NCBI GenBank assembly: GCA_944388705.1
Contig: CALXJU010000010.1
Location: forward strand, 1-52,313
From: an uncultured Clostridia bacterium
GTDB taxonomy: Bacteria; Bacillota; Clostridia; TANB77; CAG-508
DNA length: 52,313 nucleotides
Direction: 5' to 3'
Shown: positions 35,141-44,544 of the stretch, in pieces
Numbering within the stretch: position 1 is the first letter of the stretch
Layout of the letters: the number at the start of each line of letters is the position of its first letter
Notes under the pieces: generated by a model
Seen by the model: the letters and a program-made list of their open reading frames with translations, nothing else
Databases searched by the model: none
What the model was told of the DNA's origin: nothing
Program-made: the position numbers and the translations under genes

Positions 35141-35166
35141 AAAATGAGGAAGGAAAGGTAACAAAA

Positions 35167-36570
35167 ATGAAAAAAGTAAAAATCATAACAATTATATTAG
35201 CAATAATATTAGTATCATTAATATCATTTGTTGGTATATATATGCAAACACAAAATAGAATGGAAAACAAAGTAAAAGATTATCAATTAGGAAGTGAACT
35301 TGAAGGAAGAAGAGTAATAGAACTAAAAATATCAGACACAAAAACAGAAACAGATGAAAGTGGAAATGAAACAACTGTTGCAAGAGAACAATCACCAGAA
35401 ATACTTACAGCAGAAAACTATGAGATAGTAAAAAATACAATAGAAAAAAGATTAAAAAATCTTGGAGCACAAGATTATATAATATCTTTAAATAAAGAAG
35501 ATGGAAAAATAAAAATTGAATTAGAAGAAAATGAAAATACAGATTTATTAGCATATTATTTAACAGCATCAGGAGAAGTAAAAATAGTTGAAAAAGATAC
35601 AGAAACAGAATTAATAAATGATTCAATGGTAAAAAAAGCAAGTTATAATTATGCAACAAATGCAGATGGAGAATATCAAGTATATATAGAATTACAACTT
35701 ACTAAAGAAGGACAAGCTAAATTAGAAGAAATCTCAAACAATTATGCAATATTAGCAAATGATATAGAACAAATAGAGGCTGTTCAAGCAGAAAATGAAG
35801 AAAATGCAGAAGATACAGAAACTCAAGAAACAACAGAAGCAGAACAAGAAAATACAGAAACAACAGAAAATCAAGAAGAACAAGCAGAAACCAAAAAAAT
35901 AGCAGTATTAAAAATAGCTGATACAGAATATGATGTAGAAAAAATTGAAAAAAATAAAATAACAATAACAGTAGGAAGTGCTACAACAAGTAATACAACA
36001 TTAAATAATAATTTATCAATAGCAACAGAAATGATGATATTAATAAATTCAGGAAAATATCCAGTAATATATGATGTTCAAACAAATAGATATATTTATG
36101 ATGATATAAATTTAGATACTGTTTTATATGTAGCTTTAGCAATTATAGCTATAATATTAATTACATTAGTAGTGATAACAATAAGATATAGATTAAAAGG
36201 ATTATTAAGCAGTTTTTCAATAATAGGATTTATAGCAGTTTTATTATTACTATTAAGATATACAAATATATTGATAACTATAGAAACAATTGGTGCAATT
36301 ATAATTTCAATAATAATAAATATAGTATTAAATATATCAATATTAAATAAAATTCAAAAAATAGGTTCAGTAAAAGAAGCAGTAAATAACACATATAAAG
36401 AAATATTTATAAAATTAATACCTGTTATGATAATATCAATAGTATTTTGCTTCTCTGGATGGACAAACTTGAATAATTTTGGAATGACAATGTTCTGGGG
36501 ATTTATATTAATACCAATATATAATTATGTAGTAACAAGAACATTATTAAGATTAATGGAAGAAAAGTAG
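35167..36570 (+). CDS. secD: SecD-like protein translocase subunit (divergent)
   Basis: SecD and SecF use the proton gradient to help Sec export. The 467 residues have an N-terminal membrane helix (about 6-25), an extracellular P1-like domain beginning YQLGSELEGRRVIEL (compare LGLDLQGG) and IEKRLKNLGAQDYII, a low-complexity acidic stretch (about 205-240, E/T/Q rich), and about five C-terminal helices. The charged residues usually conserved in the membrane part are hard to find, so this copy is strongly diverged. It precedes a SecF-like gene. Confidence 0.78.
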   Translation: MKKVKIITIILAIILVSLISFVGIYMQTQNRMENKVKDYQLGSELEGRRVIELKISDTKTETDESGNETTVAREQSPEILTAENYEIVKNTIEKRLKNLGAQDYIISLNKEDGKIKIELEENENTDLLAYYLTASGEVKIVEKDTETELINDSMVKKASYNYATNADGEYQVYIELQLTKEGQAKLEEISNNYAILANDIEQIEAVQAENEENAEDTETQETTEAEQENTETTENQEEQAETKKIAVLKIADTEYDVEKIEKNKITITVGSATTSNTTLNNNLSIATEMMILINSGKYPVIYDVQTNRYIYDDINLDTVLYVALAIIAIILITLVVITIRYRLKGLLSSFSIIGFIAVLLLLLRYTNILITIETIGAIIISIIINIVLNISILNKIQKIGSVKEAVNNTYKEIFIKLIPVMIISIVFCFSGWTNLNNFGMTMFWGFILIPIYNYVVTRTLLRLMEEK

Positions 36571-36580
36571 GAGGCAATAA

Positions 36581-37210
36581 ATGAAACAATTATCAGGAAA
36601 AAAGAAAAAAATATGTATTTTATCAATAATTGGTATAATTATTGTAGCAGGTATAATTGTTACAGTGGTTTTAGGATTTAATAAAGAATTGAAATATAAA
36701 CAAAATCAAAGTATTGAAATATATGTAGAACAAAAAGTAGATAAAAATAAAATAAAAGATATAGCAAATCAAGTTTTAGGAAAACCTAATTTAGTTGAAA
36801 CAATAGAAATATATCAAGATATGGTTTCTATAACAGCAGAAAATATATCAGAAGAGCAAAAAAATGAAATAGTAAATAAAGTAAAAGAAAATTATGAATT
36901 TGAACAAACAGCAGAAGATACATCAATAAAAACAAATTCTAAAACTAGAATTATAGATATGTATAAAAATTATTTGATTCCATTTGCAATTTCTGGAGTA
37001 ATAGTTTTTGTATATATGATTATTAGATATCGTAAAATAGGAATATTAAGAGTTATATTGAGAACTTTACTAATACCAATAGTAGCAGAATTAGTATTAT
37101 TAAGTATTATAGCTATTACAAGATTACCTTTAGGTAAGTTTACACCAATATCTGTAATTGCAGTATATATTATTTCTATTTTATATGTAATAAAAAGAAA
37201 TGAGAAATAA
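36581..37210 (+). CDS. SecF-like membrane protein (shortened)
   Basis: This 209-residue protein has one N-terminal membrane helix (about 12-32), an extracellular alpha/beta region (about 35-125) and only about three further helices (130-150, 158-180, 188-205). Typical SecF has six helices and about 300 residues. It starts 10 bp after secD behind GGAGG. Position and layout suggest SecF, but no SecF motif is clear. A separate clostridial membrane family is the alternative. Confidence 0.6.
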   Translation: MKQLSGKKKKICILSIIGIIIVAGIIVTVVLGFNKELKYKQNQSIEIYVEQKVDKNKIKDIANQVLGKPNLVETIEIYQDMVSITAENISEEQKNEIVNKVKENYEFEQTAEDTSIKTNSKTRIIDMYKNYLIPFAISGVIVFVYMIIRYRKIGILRVILRTLLIPIVAELVLLSIIAITRLPLGKFTPISVIAVYIISILYVIKRNEK

Positions 37211-37219
37211 TGAAAAAGT

Positions 37220-37253
37220 GGACAGTCCTGTTTTGAAAGTGATTGTCCTTTTT
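37220..37253 (+). terminator. Terminator after the SecF-like gene
   Basis: GGACAGTC (37220-37227) pairs with GATTGTCC (37241-37248), with one G-U pair, and five T follow. This hairpin lies within the left arm of fold-back element copy 3, and its inverted copy forms the right arm. Confidence 0.7.
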
Positions 37254-37423
37254 GTGTAATATTATATATATTAAAATAGAAAAGTTTATATATTACTATT
37301 TCATAGCCAAAACATATTCTGGGTCTTCGTCGGGGGTCTTGGCTTTATTCCATAGTAATATATAAACTTTTGATATTTATTAGATACACATCAAAAAGGA
37401 CAATCATTTTCAAAACAGGACTG
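37223..37423. repeat. Fold-back element, copy 3 (covarying core, locus-specific arms)
   Basis: The core again has the identical 20-bp inverted repeat (37280-37299 with 37352-37371), a helix AGCCAA/TTGGCT (37305-37310 with 37339-37344) and the 28-nt loop with a single base change. The outer arms (37223-37254 and 37392-37423) match in 31 of 32 positions and contain CAGTCCTGTTTTGAAAG. They share no sequence with the arms of copies 1 and 2. The element separates the SecF-like gene from the ribosomal-protein promoter. Confidence 0.87.
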
Positions 37424-37450
37424 GTAGTGTAAAAAAAATCCAAAAAAGTA

Positions 37451-37479
37451 TTGACATTCCAGCAAAAAGGTTATATAAT
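37451..37479 (+). promoter_or_regulatory. Consensus promoter of the ribosomal-protein superoperon
   Basis: TTGACA (37451-37456), 17 bp, TATAAT (37474-37479): a perfect vegetative promoter, as expected for the most highly expressed operon in the window. Transcription would start near 37486, leaving a leader of about 235 nt. Confidence 0.9.
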
Positions 37480-37485
37480 AATTGA

Positions 37486-37721
37486 GCATGAAAATAGCGT
37501 TGAAGCTGAATGTGGCTACACTCTTAGAGTGGAGGGAACTTCAGTGGAGTATGTCTTGGCTAGACCAGGCGGTAAGTAAATAAAAAAAGCACTTATCCCA
37601 GAATAATCATGCAAATTTTGGGATTTAAAAAAGGGTAAAAACAAAACACCAGGGTGCGTTATGACTTGCCAACGCGTAATTTATAATAAAATAATAAAAT
37701 TTAAGAGGAGGGAAAATTACA
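37486..37721 (+). promoter_or_regulatory. Structured 5' leader of the S10 operon
   Basis: The leader before rpsJ contains TGAAG (37501) pairing with CTTCA (37539) around an inner hairpin CACTC/GAGTG (37519-37531). A G-rich segment (GACCAGGCGGTAAG) follows, then TCCCA/TTGGGA arms (about 37575-37623) and GCGTT/AACGC (37656-37675). Autoregulation by a ribosomal protein such as L4 is known for S10 operons. Which protein acts here is not visible. Confidence 0.55.
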
Positions 37722-38045
37722 ATGGCAAATTCAGTTGTATCAAGTGAAAAAATTAGAATAAGACTAAAAGCTTATGACCATGTAGTTTTAGATCAGTCTG
37801 CTGAGAAAATAGTAGATACTGCTAAAAAAACAGGAGCAAAAGTATCAGGTCCTATTCCATTACCAACACAAAAGGAAATCGTAACAATCTTACGTTCTCC
37901 ACACAAAGATAAAGATTCAAGAGAACAATTTGAAATGAGAACACATAAAAGAGTTATAGATATTCTTTACCCAACACAAAAAACAATGGATAGTTTAATG
38001 AAACTAGAACTACCAGCAGGTGTTGACATTGAAATCAAAAACTAG
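37722..38045 (+). CDS. rpsJ: 30S ribosomal protein S10
   Basis: First gene of the S10 operon. The 107-residue protein shows [21 protein letters not shown] and [19 protein letters not shown], the family signature. S10 also serves transcription antitermination as NusE. The start follows GAGGAGGG. It is a few residues longer at the N-terminus than typical S10 ([10 protein letters not shown]). Confidence 0.97.
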   Translation: MANSVVSSEKIRIRLKAYDHVVLDQSAEKIVDTAKKTGAKVSGPIPLPTQKEIVTILRSPHKDKDSREQFEMRTHKRVIDILYPTQKTMDSLMKLELPAGVDIEIKN

Positions 38046-38112
38046 TTTCAAATAATAATAAATAAAAATCAAACCAATGCTGGCAAAAGTCAGCCAATAG
38101 GAGGAGAAGAAA

Positions 38113-38742
38113 ATGAAAAAAGCATTAATAGGAAAAAAACTAGGAATGACACAAATATTTGATGAAAATGGAACAGTTATTCCAGTAACAGTAATAGAAG
38201 CAGGTCCATGTGTAGTTGCTCAAGTAAAAACAATCGAAAATGATGGATATGAAGCAATACAATTAGGATTTGGAGAAGTTAAAGATAAAAAAGTAAATAA
38301 ACCAGTAAAAGGACATTTTGTAAAAGCAAATATACCAGCAAAAAAACATTTAAGAGAATTCAGACTAGATTCAATAGAAGGAATCAAAGTTGGAGATGAA
38401 TTAAAAGCAGATACATTTGTAGCTGGAGAAAAAATAGATGTACAAGGAACATCAAAAGGAAAAGGATTCCAAGGTGTAATAAAAAGACATGGACAACATA
38501 GAGGACCAATGGGACATGGTTCAATGTATCACAGAAGACCAGGTTCAATGGGATCAACATCAACACCAGGAAGAGTATTTAAAGGTAAAAAACTTCCAGG
38601 ACATATGGGAAGAGTAACAGTAACAATCCAAAACTTAGAAGTAGTAAAAGTTGATATGGATAAAAATGTAATATTAGTAAAAGGTAGTGTTCCAGGAGCA
38701 AAAGGATCTATCTTAAAAATAAAATCAGCTATAAAAGCTTAA
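38113..38742 (+). CDS. rplC: 50S ribosomal protein L3
   Basis: L3 (209 residues) starts early 50S assembly near the peptidyl-transferase centre. The start [16 protein letters not shown] and the loop [20 protein letters not shown] are diagnostic. The glutamine methylated by PrmB in other species lies in the [11 protein letters not shown] region. The start follows AGGAGG by 8 bp. Confidence 0.97.
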   Translation: MKKALIGKKLGMTQIFDENGTVIPVTVIEAGPCVVAQVKTIENDGYEAIQLGFGEVKDKKVNKPVKGHFVKANIPAKKHLREFRLDSIEGIKVGDELKADTFVAGEKIDVQGTSKGKGFQGVIKRHGQHRGPMGHGSMYHRRPGSMGSTSTPGRVFKGKKLPGHMGRVTVTIQNLEVVKVDMDKNVILVKGSVPGAKGSILKIKSAIKA

Positions 38743-38772
38743 GTAAAATAGAAAGAAAAGGAGGAAAACGAA

Positions 38773-39396
38773 ATGCCTAAAGTAGATGTATATAACATGC
38801 AAGGTAAAAAAGTTAGTGATGTAGAATTAAGTGAAGCAGTATTTGGGATTGAACCAAATGAAAACGTTGTTCACAGTGTATTAGTAAACTACTTAGCTAA
38901 TCAAAGACAAGGTACACAAAGTACTAAAACTAGAGCAGAAGTTCGTGGTGGTGGAAGAAAACCATGGAGACAAAAAGGAACAGGTAGAGCAAGACAAGGA
39001 AGTATCCGTGCTCCACAATGGATAAAAGGTGGTATAGCATTAGGACCAAAACCACGTTCATATAAATACAGAGTAAATAAAAAAGAAAAACAACTTGCAA
39101 TAAAATCATTATTAAGTGCAAAAGTATTAGATAATGAATTAACAGTTGTTGATAAATTAGAAGTTAAAGAACCAAAAACAAAAACAATGGTAAAAGCTTT
39201 AACAAGTTTAAAAGTAGAAGGAAAAACATTAATAATATTAGCAGATAAAAATGAAAATGTTTATTTATCAAGTAGAAACATAGAAGGTGTTAAAACAATA
39301 AATATGAATATGATAAATGTATTTGATTTATTAAATTGTAATAAATTAGTTTTACCACTAGATACTGTTAAAAAATTAGAGGAGGTGTATGCATAA
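38773..39396 (+). CDS. rplD: 50S ribosomal protein L4
   Basis: L4 (207 residues) lines the exit tunnel and often autoregulates the S10 operon. The tunnel loop is visible as VRGGGRKPWRQKGTGRARQG and APQWIKGGIALGPKPRSY. Its stop codon overlaps the rplW start by one base. Confidence 0.97.
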   Translation: MPKVDVYNMQGKKVSDVELSEAVFGIEPNENVVHSVLVNYLANQRQGTQSTKTRAEVRGGGRKPWRQKGTGRARQGSIRAPQWIKGGIALGPKPRSYKYRVNKKEKQLAIKSLLSAKVLDNELTVVDKLEVKEPKTKTMVKALTSLKVEGKTLIILADKNENVYLSSRNIEGVKTINMNMINVFDLLNCNKLVLPLDTVKKLEEVYA

Positions 39397-39743
39397 TGTT
39401 AGCAGAAGAAATAATCATAAGACCAATAATAACAGAAAAAAGTAATAATGAAATGCAATCAGGAAAATACACTTTCGAAGTTAACAAAAAAGCTACAAAA
39501 GTTGATATAGCAAAAGCTGTTGAAAAATTATTTGAAGTAAAAGTATTAAATGTTAACACAATGACAGTAAGAGGTAAAACAAAAAGAGTTAGATATAAAG
39601 AAGGAAAAACACCAGATTGGAAAAAAGCTATTGTTACAATAGATTTAAATCCAAGTGAAAAAACATACCTTGGAAAAGGTGGAAAAGCAGTTAAAGTTTC
39701 TAAAAAATACAAAGATTCAATCGATGAATTTATGGGAGCTTAA
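39396..39743 (+). CDS. rplW: 50S ribosomal protein L23
   Basis: L23 sits at the tunnel exit and docks trigger factor and SRP. The 115-residue protein shows IIRPIITEKSNNEMQSGKYTF and VLNVNTMTVRGKTKR. It is about 15 residues longer than typical L23, with a C-terminal extension (VKVSKKYKDSIDEFMGA). It overlaps rplD by one base, with GAGGAGGTG 8 bp upstream. Confidence 0.96.
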   Translation: MLAEEIIIRPIITEKSNNEMQSGKYTFEVNKKATKVDIAKAVEKLFEVKVLNVNTMTVRGKTKRVRYKEGKTPDWKKAIVTIDLNPSEKTYLGKGGKAVKVSKKYKDSIDEFMGA

Positions 39744-39805
39744 TAATAAAAATAAATATCGAGAAAGAACTCGGAAAATAAATTAATAATAAGGAGAGAA
39801 AGAAA

Positions 39806-40633
39806 ATGGGAATGAAACACTTTAAAGCATATACACCATCAAGAAGAAACATGACAGTTTCAGACTATGCAGAAGTAACAAAAAAGACACCTGAAAAATC
39901 TTTATTAGCAAAGAAAAAGAAAAATGCAGGTAGAAACTCATATGGAAGAATAACAGTAAGACATCAAGGTGGAGGAAACAGACAAAAATATAGAATAATA
40001 GATTTTAAAAGAAATAAAGACAACATGGAAGCAACAGTAATAGGAATCGAATATGATCCAAATAGAAGTGCAAATATAGCATTAATAAAATATGAAGATG
40101 GAACTATTTCATATATAATAGCACCAGAAGGATTAACAGATGGAGACAAAGTAATATCAGGAGAAAAAGTAGATATAAAATCAGGAAATTGTTTACCAAT
40201 AGCAAATATACCAGTAGGTACATTAATCCACAATATCGAATTAAATCCTGGACAAGGAGCAAAATTAGTTAGAGTTGCTGGACAAAGTGCACAACTTATG
40301 GCTAAAGAAGGAAAATATGCTCATGTAAGATTACCATCAGGAGAAATGAGATTAATATTAGCAACATGTAGAGCAACAATAGGAACAGTTGGAAATGCTG
40401 ACCATGAAAATGTAAAATTAGGAAAAGCAGGAAAAACAAGACATTTAGGAATCAGACCAACAGTTAGAGGTTCAGTAATGAACCCAGTAGATCACCCACA
40501 TGGTGGTGGTGAAGGTAGAGCTCCAGTTGGACATTCAGGACCAATGACACCTTGGGGTAAACCAGCATTAGGATATAAGACAAGAAATAAAAAGAATAAA
40601 TCAAACAAATTTATAGTAAAGAGAAGAAAATAA
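39806..40633 (+). CDS. rplB: 50S ribosomal protein L2
   Basis: L2 (275 residues) is required for subunit association and peptidyl transfer. Signatures are [26 protein letters not shown] and the C-terminal [17 protein letters not shown], which contains the conserved histidine. The start [16 protein letters not shown] is typical, behind AAGGAGAG. Confidence 0.98.
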   Translation: MGMKHFKAYTPSRRNMTVSDYAEVTKKTPEKSLLAKKKKNAGRNSYGRITVRHQGGGNRQKYRIIDFKRNKDNMEATVIGIEYDPNRSANIALIKYEDGTISYIIAPEGLTDGDKVISGEKVDIKSGNCLPIANIPVGTLIHNIELNPGQGAKLVRVAGQSAQLMAKEGKYAHVRLPSGEMRLILATCRATIGTVGNADHENVKLGKAGKTRHLGIRPTVRGSVMNPVDHPHGGGEGRAPVGHSGPMTPWGKPALGYKTRNKKNKSNKFIVKRRK

Positions 40634-40650
40634 GATAGGAGGAAAATCAG

Positions 40651-40932
40651 ATGTCAAGATCAAGTAAAAAAGTTCCATACATAGCACCAGAACTATTAAA
40701 AAGAATAGAAGCTATGAATGAAAGTGGAAATAAAGAAGTAATCAAGACATGGTCAAGAGCTTCAACAATATATCCACAAATGATTGGACACACAATCGCT
40801 GTTCATGATGGTAGAAAACATGTACCAGTATATATAACAGAAGAAATGATAGGTCATAAATTAGGTGAATTTGCTCCTACAAGAACATTTAAAGGTCATG
40901 CAGGAGAAAAAGCAACTACAACAAATAAATAA
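40651..40932 (+). CDS. rpsS: 30S ribosomal protein S19
   Basis: S19 (93 residues) contacts the A-site tRNA at the 30S head. [49 protein letters not shown] (read as two adjacent blocks) and [14 protein letters not shown] identify it. The VPYIAP segment replaces the more common GPF. It starts 18 bp after rplB behind AGGAGG. Confidence 0.96.
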   Translation: MSRSSKKVPYIAPELLKRIEAMNESGNKEVIKTWSRASTIYPQMIGHTIAVHDGRKHVPVYITEEMIGHKLGEFAPTRTFKGHAGEKATTTNK

Positions 40933-40955
40933 AATAGGTTAAGGAGGGAATTGTA

Positions 40956-41306
40956 GTGGAAGAAACAGCAGTAATGGAAGCTAAAGCAACATTAAGATAT
41001 TCAAGAATATCAGCTAGAAAAGTAAAAATAGTAGCAGACTTAATCAGAGGAAAAAATGTTGATGAAGCATTAGCAATAGTAAAATTTACACCAAAAGCAG
41101 CTTCAAGTATAATAGAAAAATTATTAAAATCAGCAATCGCAAATGCTGAAAATAATCATGGAATGAAACATGAAAATTTATATGTTGCTGAAATATTTGC
41201 AAACCAAGGTCCAACATTAAAAAGAATAAGACCTGCAGCAAAAGGTTCAGCAGTTAGAATTAGAAAAAGAACAAGTCATATAACAGTGGTTCTTAGAGAA
41301 AATTAA
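40956..41306 (+). CDS. rplV: 50S ribosomal protein L22
   Basis: L22 reaches into the exit tunnel. [29 protein letters not shown] and [20 protein letters not shown] are diagnostic. The start is GTG 40956, 9 bp after GGAGGG. A later ATG (40974) has no site. 116 residues. A structured leader lies between it and rpsC. Confidence 0.95.
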   Translation: MEETAVMEAKATLRYSRISARKVKIVADLIRGKNVDEALAIVKFTPKAASSIIEKLLKSAIANAENNHGMKHENLYVAEIFANQGPTLKRIRPAAKGSAVRIRKRTSHITVVLREN

Positions 41307-41315
41307 TAATAAAAA

Positions 41316-41400
41316 GGGTAATCACTCATTCATATGGGTAAGGAACAAATCTTGTCCTAAAAAAATACCCAGAGGAAAGATGTGTCCCCTGTCAAATAGC
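41316..41400 (+). promoter_or_regulatory. Structured leader element before rpsC (E1)
   Basis: About 85 nt that align closely with the segment before rpsH (44545-44628). Both read GGGTAATCACT, then ATTCATA, GGGTAAGG, CTTGTCC and GTGTGTCCC-like blocks in the same order. In this copy GGGTA (41336-41340) and TACCC (41366-41370) enclose a small GGAACAA/TTGTCC hairpin. A role in translation control or RNA processing is inferred. Confidence 0.65.
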
Positions 41401-41423
41401 AAGAAAAGGAGGATTCTAATAAA

Positions 41424-42080
41424 ATGGGACAAAAAGTACATCCAACAGGTGTAAGAGTTGGAATAATAAAAGATTGGAATGCTAAATGGTATGCAGATTC
41501 AAAACATTTTGCTGATTATTTAGTAGAAGATCAAAAAATCCGTAAATTTTTAAAGAAAAAATTATATACAGCTGGAATTTCAAAAATTGAAATAGAAAGA
41601 ACAGCAAAATTAATAAAAGCAAATGTTTATGCTTCAAAACCAGGAATTATAATCGGAAAAGGTGGAGCAGGAGCAGAAAGCTTAAAAACAGAACTAGAAA
41701 AATTAATAGGAAAAGAAGTAAATATAAATATAGTTGAGGTAAAAGCAGTAGATACAGATGCACAATTAGTTGCAGAAAATATTGCAGGACAACTAGAAAG
41801 AAGAATTTCATTCAGAAGAGCAATGAAACAATGTATGCAAAAAGCCATGAAAGCAGGAGCATTAGGAATCAAAACAGCAGTATCAGGAAGATTAGGTGGA
41901 GCTGATATGGCTAGAACAGAATTCTATAAAGAAGGAACTATTCCACTACAAACTTTAAGAGCCGACATTGACTATGGATTTGCAGAAGCAGATACAACAT
42001 ATGGAAAAATCGGTGTTAAAGTATGGATATATAAAGGAGAAGTTCTTCCAACTAAAAAAGTGGAAGGAGGAGACAAATAA
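41424..42080 (+). CDS. rpsC: 30S ribosomal protein S3
   Basis: S3 (218 residues) helps form the mRNA entry channel. [19 protein letters not shown], the KH-domain loop [14 protein letters not shown], and [20 protein letters not shown] are diagnostic. The start follows AGGAGG by 9 bp, after the structured element E1. Its stop overlaps the rplP start by one base. Confidence 0.97.
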   Translation: MGQKVHPTGVRVGIIKDWNAKWYADSKHFADYLVEDQKIRKFLKKKLYTAGISKIEIERTAKLIKANVYASKPGIIIGKGGAGAESLKTELEKLIGKEVNINIVEVKAVDTDAQLVAENIAGQLERRISFRRAMKQCMQKAMKAGALGIKTAVSGRLGGADMARTEFYKEGTIPLQTLRADIDYGFAEADTTYGKIGVKVWIYKGEVLPTKKVEGGDK

Positions 42081-42526
42081 TGCCATTAATGCCTAAAAAA
42101 ACAAAATATAGAAAAATGCAAAAAGGTAGAAATAGAGGAAAAGCAACAAGAGGAAATGTAGTATCAGATGGAGAATACGGAATACAAGCAGTAGAAGCAG
42201 GATTAATAAAAGGAAATCAAATAGAAGCAGCCCGTGTTGCTATGACACGTTATACAAAAAGAGGTGGAAAAGTTTGGATTAAAATATTTCCAGACAAACC
42301 AATAACACAAAAACCAGCCGGAACTCGTGGTGGTAAAGGAAAAGGAAATGTTGAATATTGGGTAGCAGCTGTAAAACCAGGTAGAGTAATGTTTGAAATA
42401 GCAGGAATACCAGAAGAAACAGCTAGAGAAGCCTTGAGATTAGCTATGAATAAACTACCTATAAAAACAAAATTCGTAGCAAAAGAAACTGTAAACAAGG
42501 TGGGTGATAGTGATGAAGATAAATAA
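42080..42526 (+). CDS. rplP: 50S ribosomal protein L16
   Basis: L16 binds near the A-site. [34 protein letters not shown] and MGKGKG-like [18 protein letters not shown] identify it. 148 residues. It overlaps rpmC by 14 bp, which favours coupled translation. Confidence 0.97.
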   Translation: MPLMPKKTKYRKMQKGRNRGKATRGNVVSDGEYGIQAVEAGLIKGNQIEAARVAMTRYTKRGGKVWIKIFPDKPITQKPAGTRGGKGKGNVEYWVAAVKPGRVMFEIAGIPEETAREALRLAMNKLPIKTKFVAKETVNKVGDSDEDK

Positions 42527-42716
42527 AATAAGAGAAATGTCTTCACCAGAATTAGAAAAAGAATTAGGTGAACTAAAAACAGAATTATTTAAATTAAAAT
42601 TTAGTTTAGCTACAAATGGATTAGATAATCCAATGAAAATAAAAGAAGTTAGAAGAGACATAGCTAAAATAAATACAGTATTAACAGAAAGAAAAATAGC
42701 TGAAGCAAAAGCATAA
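42513..42716 (+). CDS. rpmC: 50S ribosomal protein L29
   Basis: L29 (67 residues) sits beside L23 at the tunnel exit. [18 protein letters not shown] and [13 protein letters not shown], then [15 protein letters not shown], are typical. ATG 42513 is 8 bp after AAGGTGG. An upstream GTG (42504) overlaps that site. Confidence 0.95.
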   Translation: MKINKIREMSSPELEKELGELKTELFKLKFSLATNGLDNPMKIKEVRRDIAKINTVLTERKIAEAKA

Positions 42717-42748
42717 AAAGAGTTAAGTCAAACAGAAAGGAGACTATT

Positions 42749-43009
42749 ATGGAAGAAAGAAATCTTCGTAAAGTTATGGTTGGAACTGTTACATCAGACA
42801 AGATGGATAAAACAGTTGTAGTTTCAGTAGAAACAAGTGTAAGCCATAAAATGTATGGAAAAATCGTAAAAAGAACATACAAATTAAAAGCACATGATGA
42901 AGAAAACAAATGTGAAATAGGAGATAAAGTAAAAGTAATGGAAACAAGACCACTTTCTAAAGACAAGAGATGGAGAGTAGTTGAGATTCTTGAAAAAGGA
43001 GGAAAATAA
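42749..43009 (+). CDS. rpsQ: 30S ribosomal protein S17
   Basis: S17 (86 residues) is a primary 16S rRNA binder. [39 protein letters not shown] and [18 protein letters not shown] are diagnostic. It starts behind AAAGGAG, and rplN follows 3 bp after its stop. Confidence 0.97.
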   Translation: MEERNLRKVMVGTVTSDKMDKTVVVSVETSVSHKMYGKIVKRTYKLKAHDEENKCEIGDKVKVMETRPLSKDKRWRVVEILEKGGK

Positions 43010-43012
43010 GTC

Positions 43013-43381
43013 ATGATACAACAACAATCAATATTAAAAGTTGCTGACAACACTGGAGCAAAAGAAATAATGTGTATCAGATGTATGGGTGGTTCATTTA
43101 TGAAAACAGCCAACATAGGAGATGTTATAGTTGCCTCTGTTAAAACAGCAACACCAGGTGGCGTTGTTAAAAAAGGTGATGTAGTAAAAGCAGTTATAGT
43201 AAGAAGCAAAAGAGGATTAAGAAGACCAGATGGTTCTTACATAAAATTTGATGAAAATGCAGCTGTAATAATAAAAGATGATAAAACACCAAGAGGAACA
43301 CGTATATTTGGGCCAGTTGCAAGAGAATTAAGAGAAAAAGATTATATGAAAATATTATCATTAGCACCAGAGGTTCTTTAA
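43013..43381 (+). CDS. rplN: 50S ribosomal protein L14
   Basis: L14 (122 residues) lies at the subunit interface and binds Rsf[38 protein letters not shown] and [16 protein letters not shown] are typical. It starts behind AAGGAGG within the end of the rpsQ message. Confidence 0.98.
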   Translation: MIQQQSILKVADNTGAKEIMCIRCMGGSFMKTANIGDVIVASVKTATPGGVVKKGDVVKAVIVRSKRGLRRPDGSYIKFDENAAVIIKDDKTPRGTRIFGPVARELREKDYMKILSLAPEVL

Positions 43382-43438
43382 ACATTTAAACAAAAATAAT
43401 ATAATTAACCAAAAAATCGAAGAAGGAGGTTAAACTCA

Positions 43439-43747
43439 ATGAGAATAAAAAAAGGAGATACAGTTCAAGTTTTAGCTGGAAATGATAAAGGTAAAACTGG
43501 AGAAGTATTAGAAGTTATACCTAAAGACTCAAAAGTAGTTGTAAAAGGTGTAAATGTTAGAAAAAAACACATTAAACCTAGAAAACAAGGTGAAGAAGGT
43601 GGAATAATTCCAGTTGAATGTGCTATCGATAGCTCTAAAGTTAATGTAGTATGTCCAAAATGTGGAAAATCTACAAGAATTGAATATAAAATAGAAGAGA
43701 ATAAAAAAGTTCGTATTTGTAAAAAATGTGGAGCAATAATCAAATAG
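43439..43747 (+). CDS. rplX: 50S ribosomal protein L24
   Basis: L24 (102 residues) starts 50S assembly. The KOW motif KKGDTVQVLAGNDKGKTGEV and KVNVRKKHIKP-like VNVRKKHIKPRKQGEEGGI are clear. The C-terminus ends in two CxxC pairs (CPKCGKSTR and CKKCGAIIK), which may bind zinc. Confidence 0.96.
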   Translation: MRIKKGDTVQVLAGNDKGKTGEVLEVIPKDSKVVVKGVNVRKKHIKPRKQGEEGGIIPVECAIDSSKVNVVCPKCGKSTRIEYKIEENKKVRICKKCGAIIK

Positions 43748-43768
43748 TGGAAAGGAGGAAATTCAAAA

Positions 43769-44311
43769 ATGTCAAAACTAAGAGAACAATATCAAAAAGA
43801 AGTAATACCAGCATTAATGAAAAAATTTGGATATAAATCAATAATGCAAGTTCCAAAGTTAGAAAAAATAGTTATAAATATAGGTTTAGGAGATACAAAA
43901 GAAAATCCTAAATCATTAGAAAATGCAATGAATGATTTAATGCAAATAACAGGTCAAAAACCTATGATAACAAAAGCAAAAAAATCAATAGCTGCATTTA
44001 AATTAAGAGAAGGAGCAAATGTTGGATGTAAAGTTACATTAAGAGCAGATAAAATGTATGATTTTGCATACAAATTATTTAATGTAGCACTTCCAAGAGT
44101 AAGAGACTTTAGAGGAGTTTCAGAAAATTCATTTGATGGAAGAGGAAACTACTCAATGGGAATAAAAGAACAATTAATATTCCCAGAAATCGAATATGAT
44201 AAAGTAGATAAATTAAGAGGTATGGATATCATATTTGTAACAACAGCTGAAACAGACGAAGAGGCAAAAGAATTACTAAAATTATTAGGAATGCCTTATA
44301 AAAATAATTAA
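43769..44311 (+). CDS. rplE: 50S ribosomal protein L5
   Basis: L5 (180 residues) binds 5S rRNA and P-site t[43 protein letters not shown] and [20 protein letters not shown] identify it. AAAGGAGG precedes the start. Confidence 0.98.
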   Translation: MSKLREQYQKEVIPALMKKFGYKSIMQVPKLEKIVINIGLGDTKENPKSLENAMNDLMQITGQKPMITKAKKSIAAFKLREGANVGCKVTLRADKMYDFAYKLFNVALPRVRDFRGVSENSFDGRGNYSMGIKEQLIFPEIEYDKVDKLRGMDIIFVTTAETDEEAKELLKLLGMPYKNN

Positions 44312-44334
44312 GTTTAAGGGAGGAAAATTAAACT

Positions 44335-44520
44335 ATGGCTAAAAAAGCAATGAAAATAAAACAAGCTAGACCACAAAAATATAAAACAAGAGAATATAAT
44401 AGATGTAAAATTTGTGGTAGACCACATGCTTACATTAGAAAATATGGAATTTGCCGTGTATGTTTCAGAGAATTAGCACATAAAGGTGAAATTCCAGGAG
44501 TAAAAAAAGCTAGCTGGTAA
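44335..44520 (+). CDS. rpsN: 30S ribosomal protein S14 (zinc-binding type)
   Basis: S14 (61 residues) carries the four zinc cysteines as [20 protein letters not shown], the C+ form found in many Firmicutes. This implies that S14 assembly needs zinc. A structured element (E2) separates it from rpsH. Confidence 0.97.
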   Translation: MAKKAMKIKQARPQKYKTREYNRCKICGRPHAYIRKYGICRVCFRELAHKGEIPGVKKASW

Positions 44521-44544
44521 TATAAAAAATAAAAATTAATGAGA

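Noticed and set aside
7891..37371. The three core copies as a CRISPR-like or tandem repeat array
   Set aside because: They are single copies kilobases apart, with no spacers and no cas genes.
37486..37721. A known riboswitch in the S10 leader
   Set aside because: No conserved metabolite-riboswitch core is recognisable. Position and operon favour a ribosomal-protein leader.
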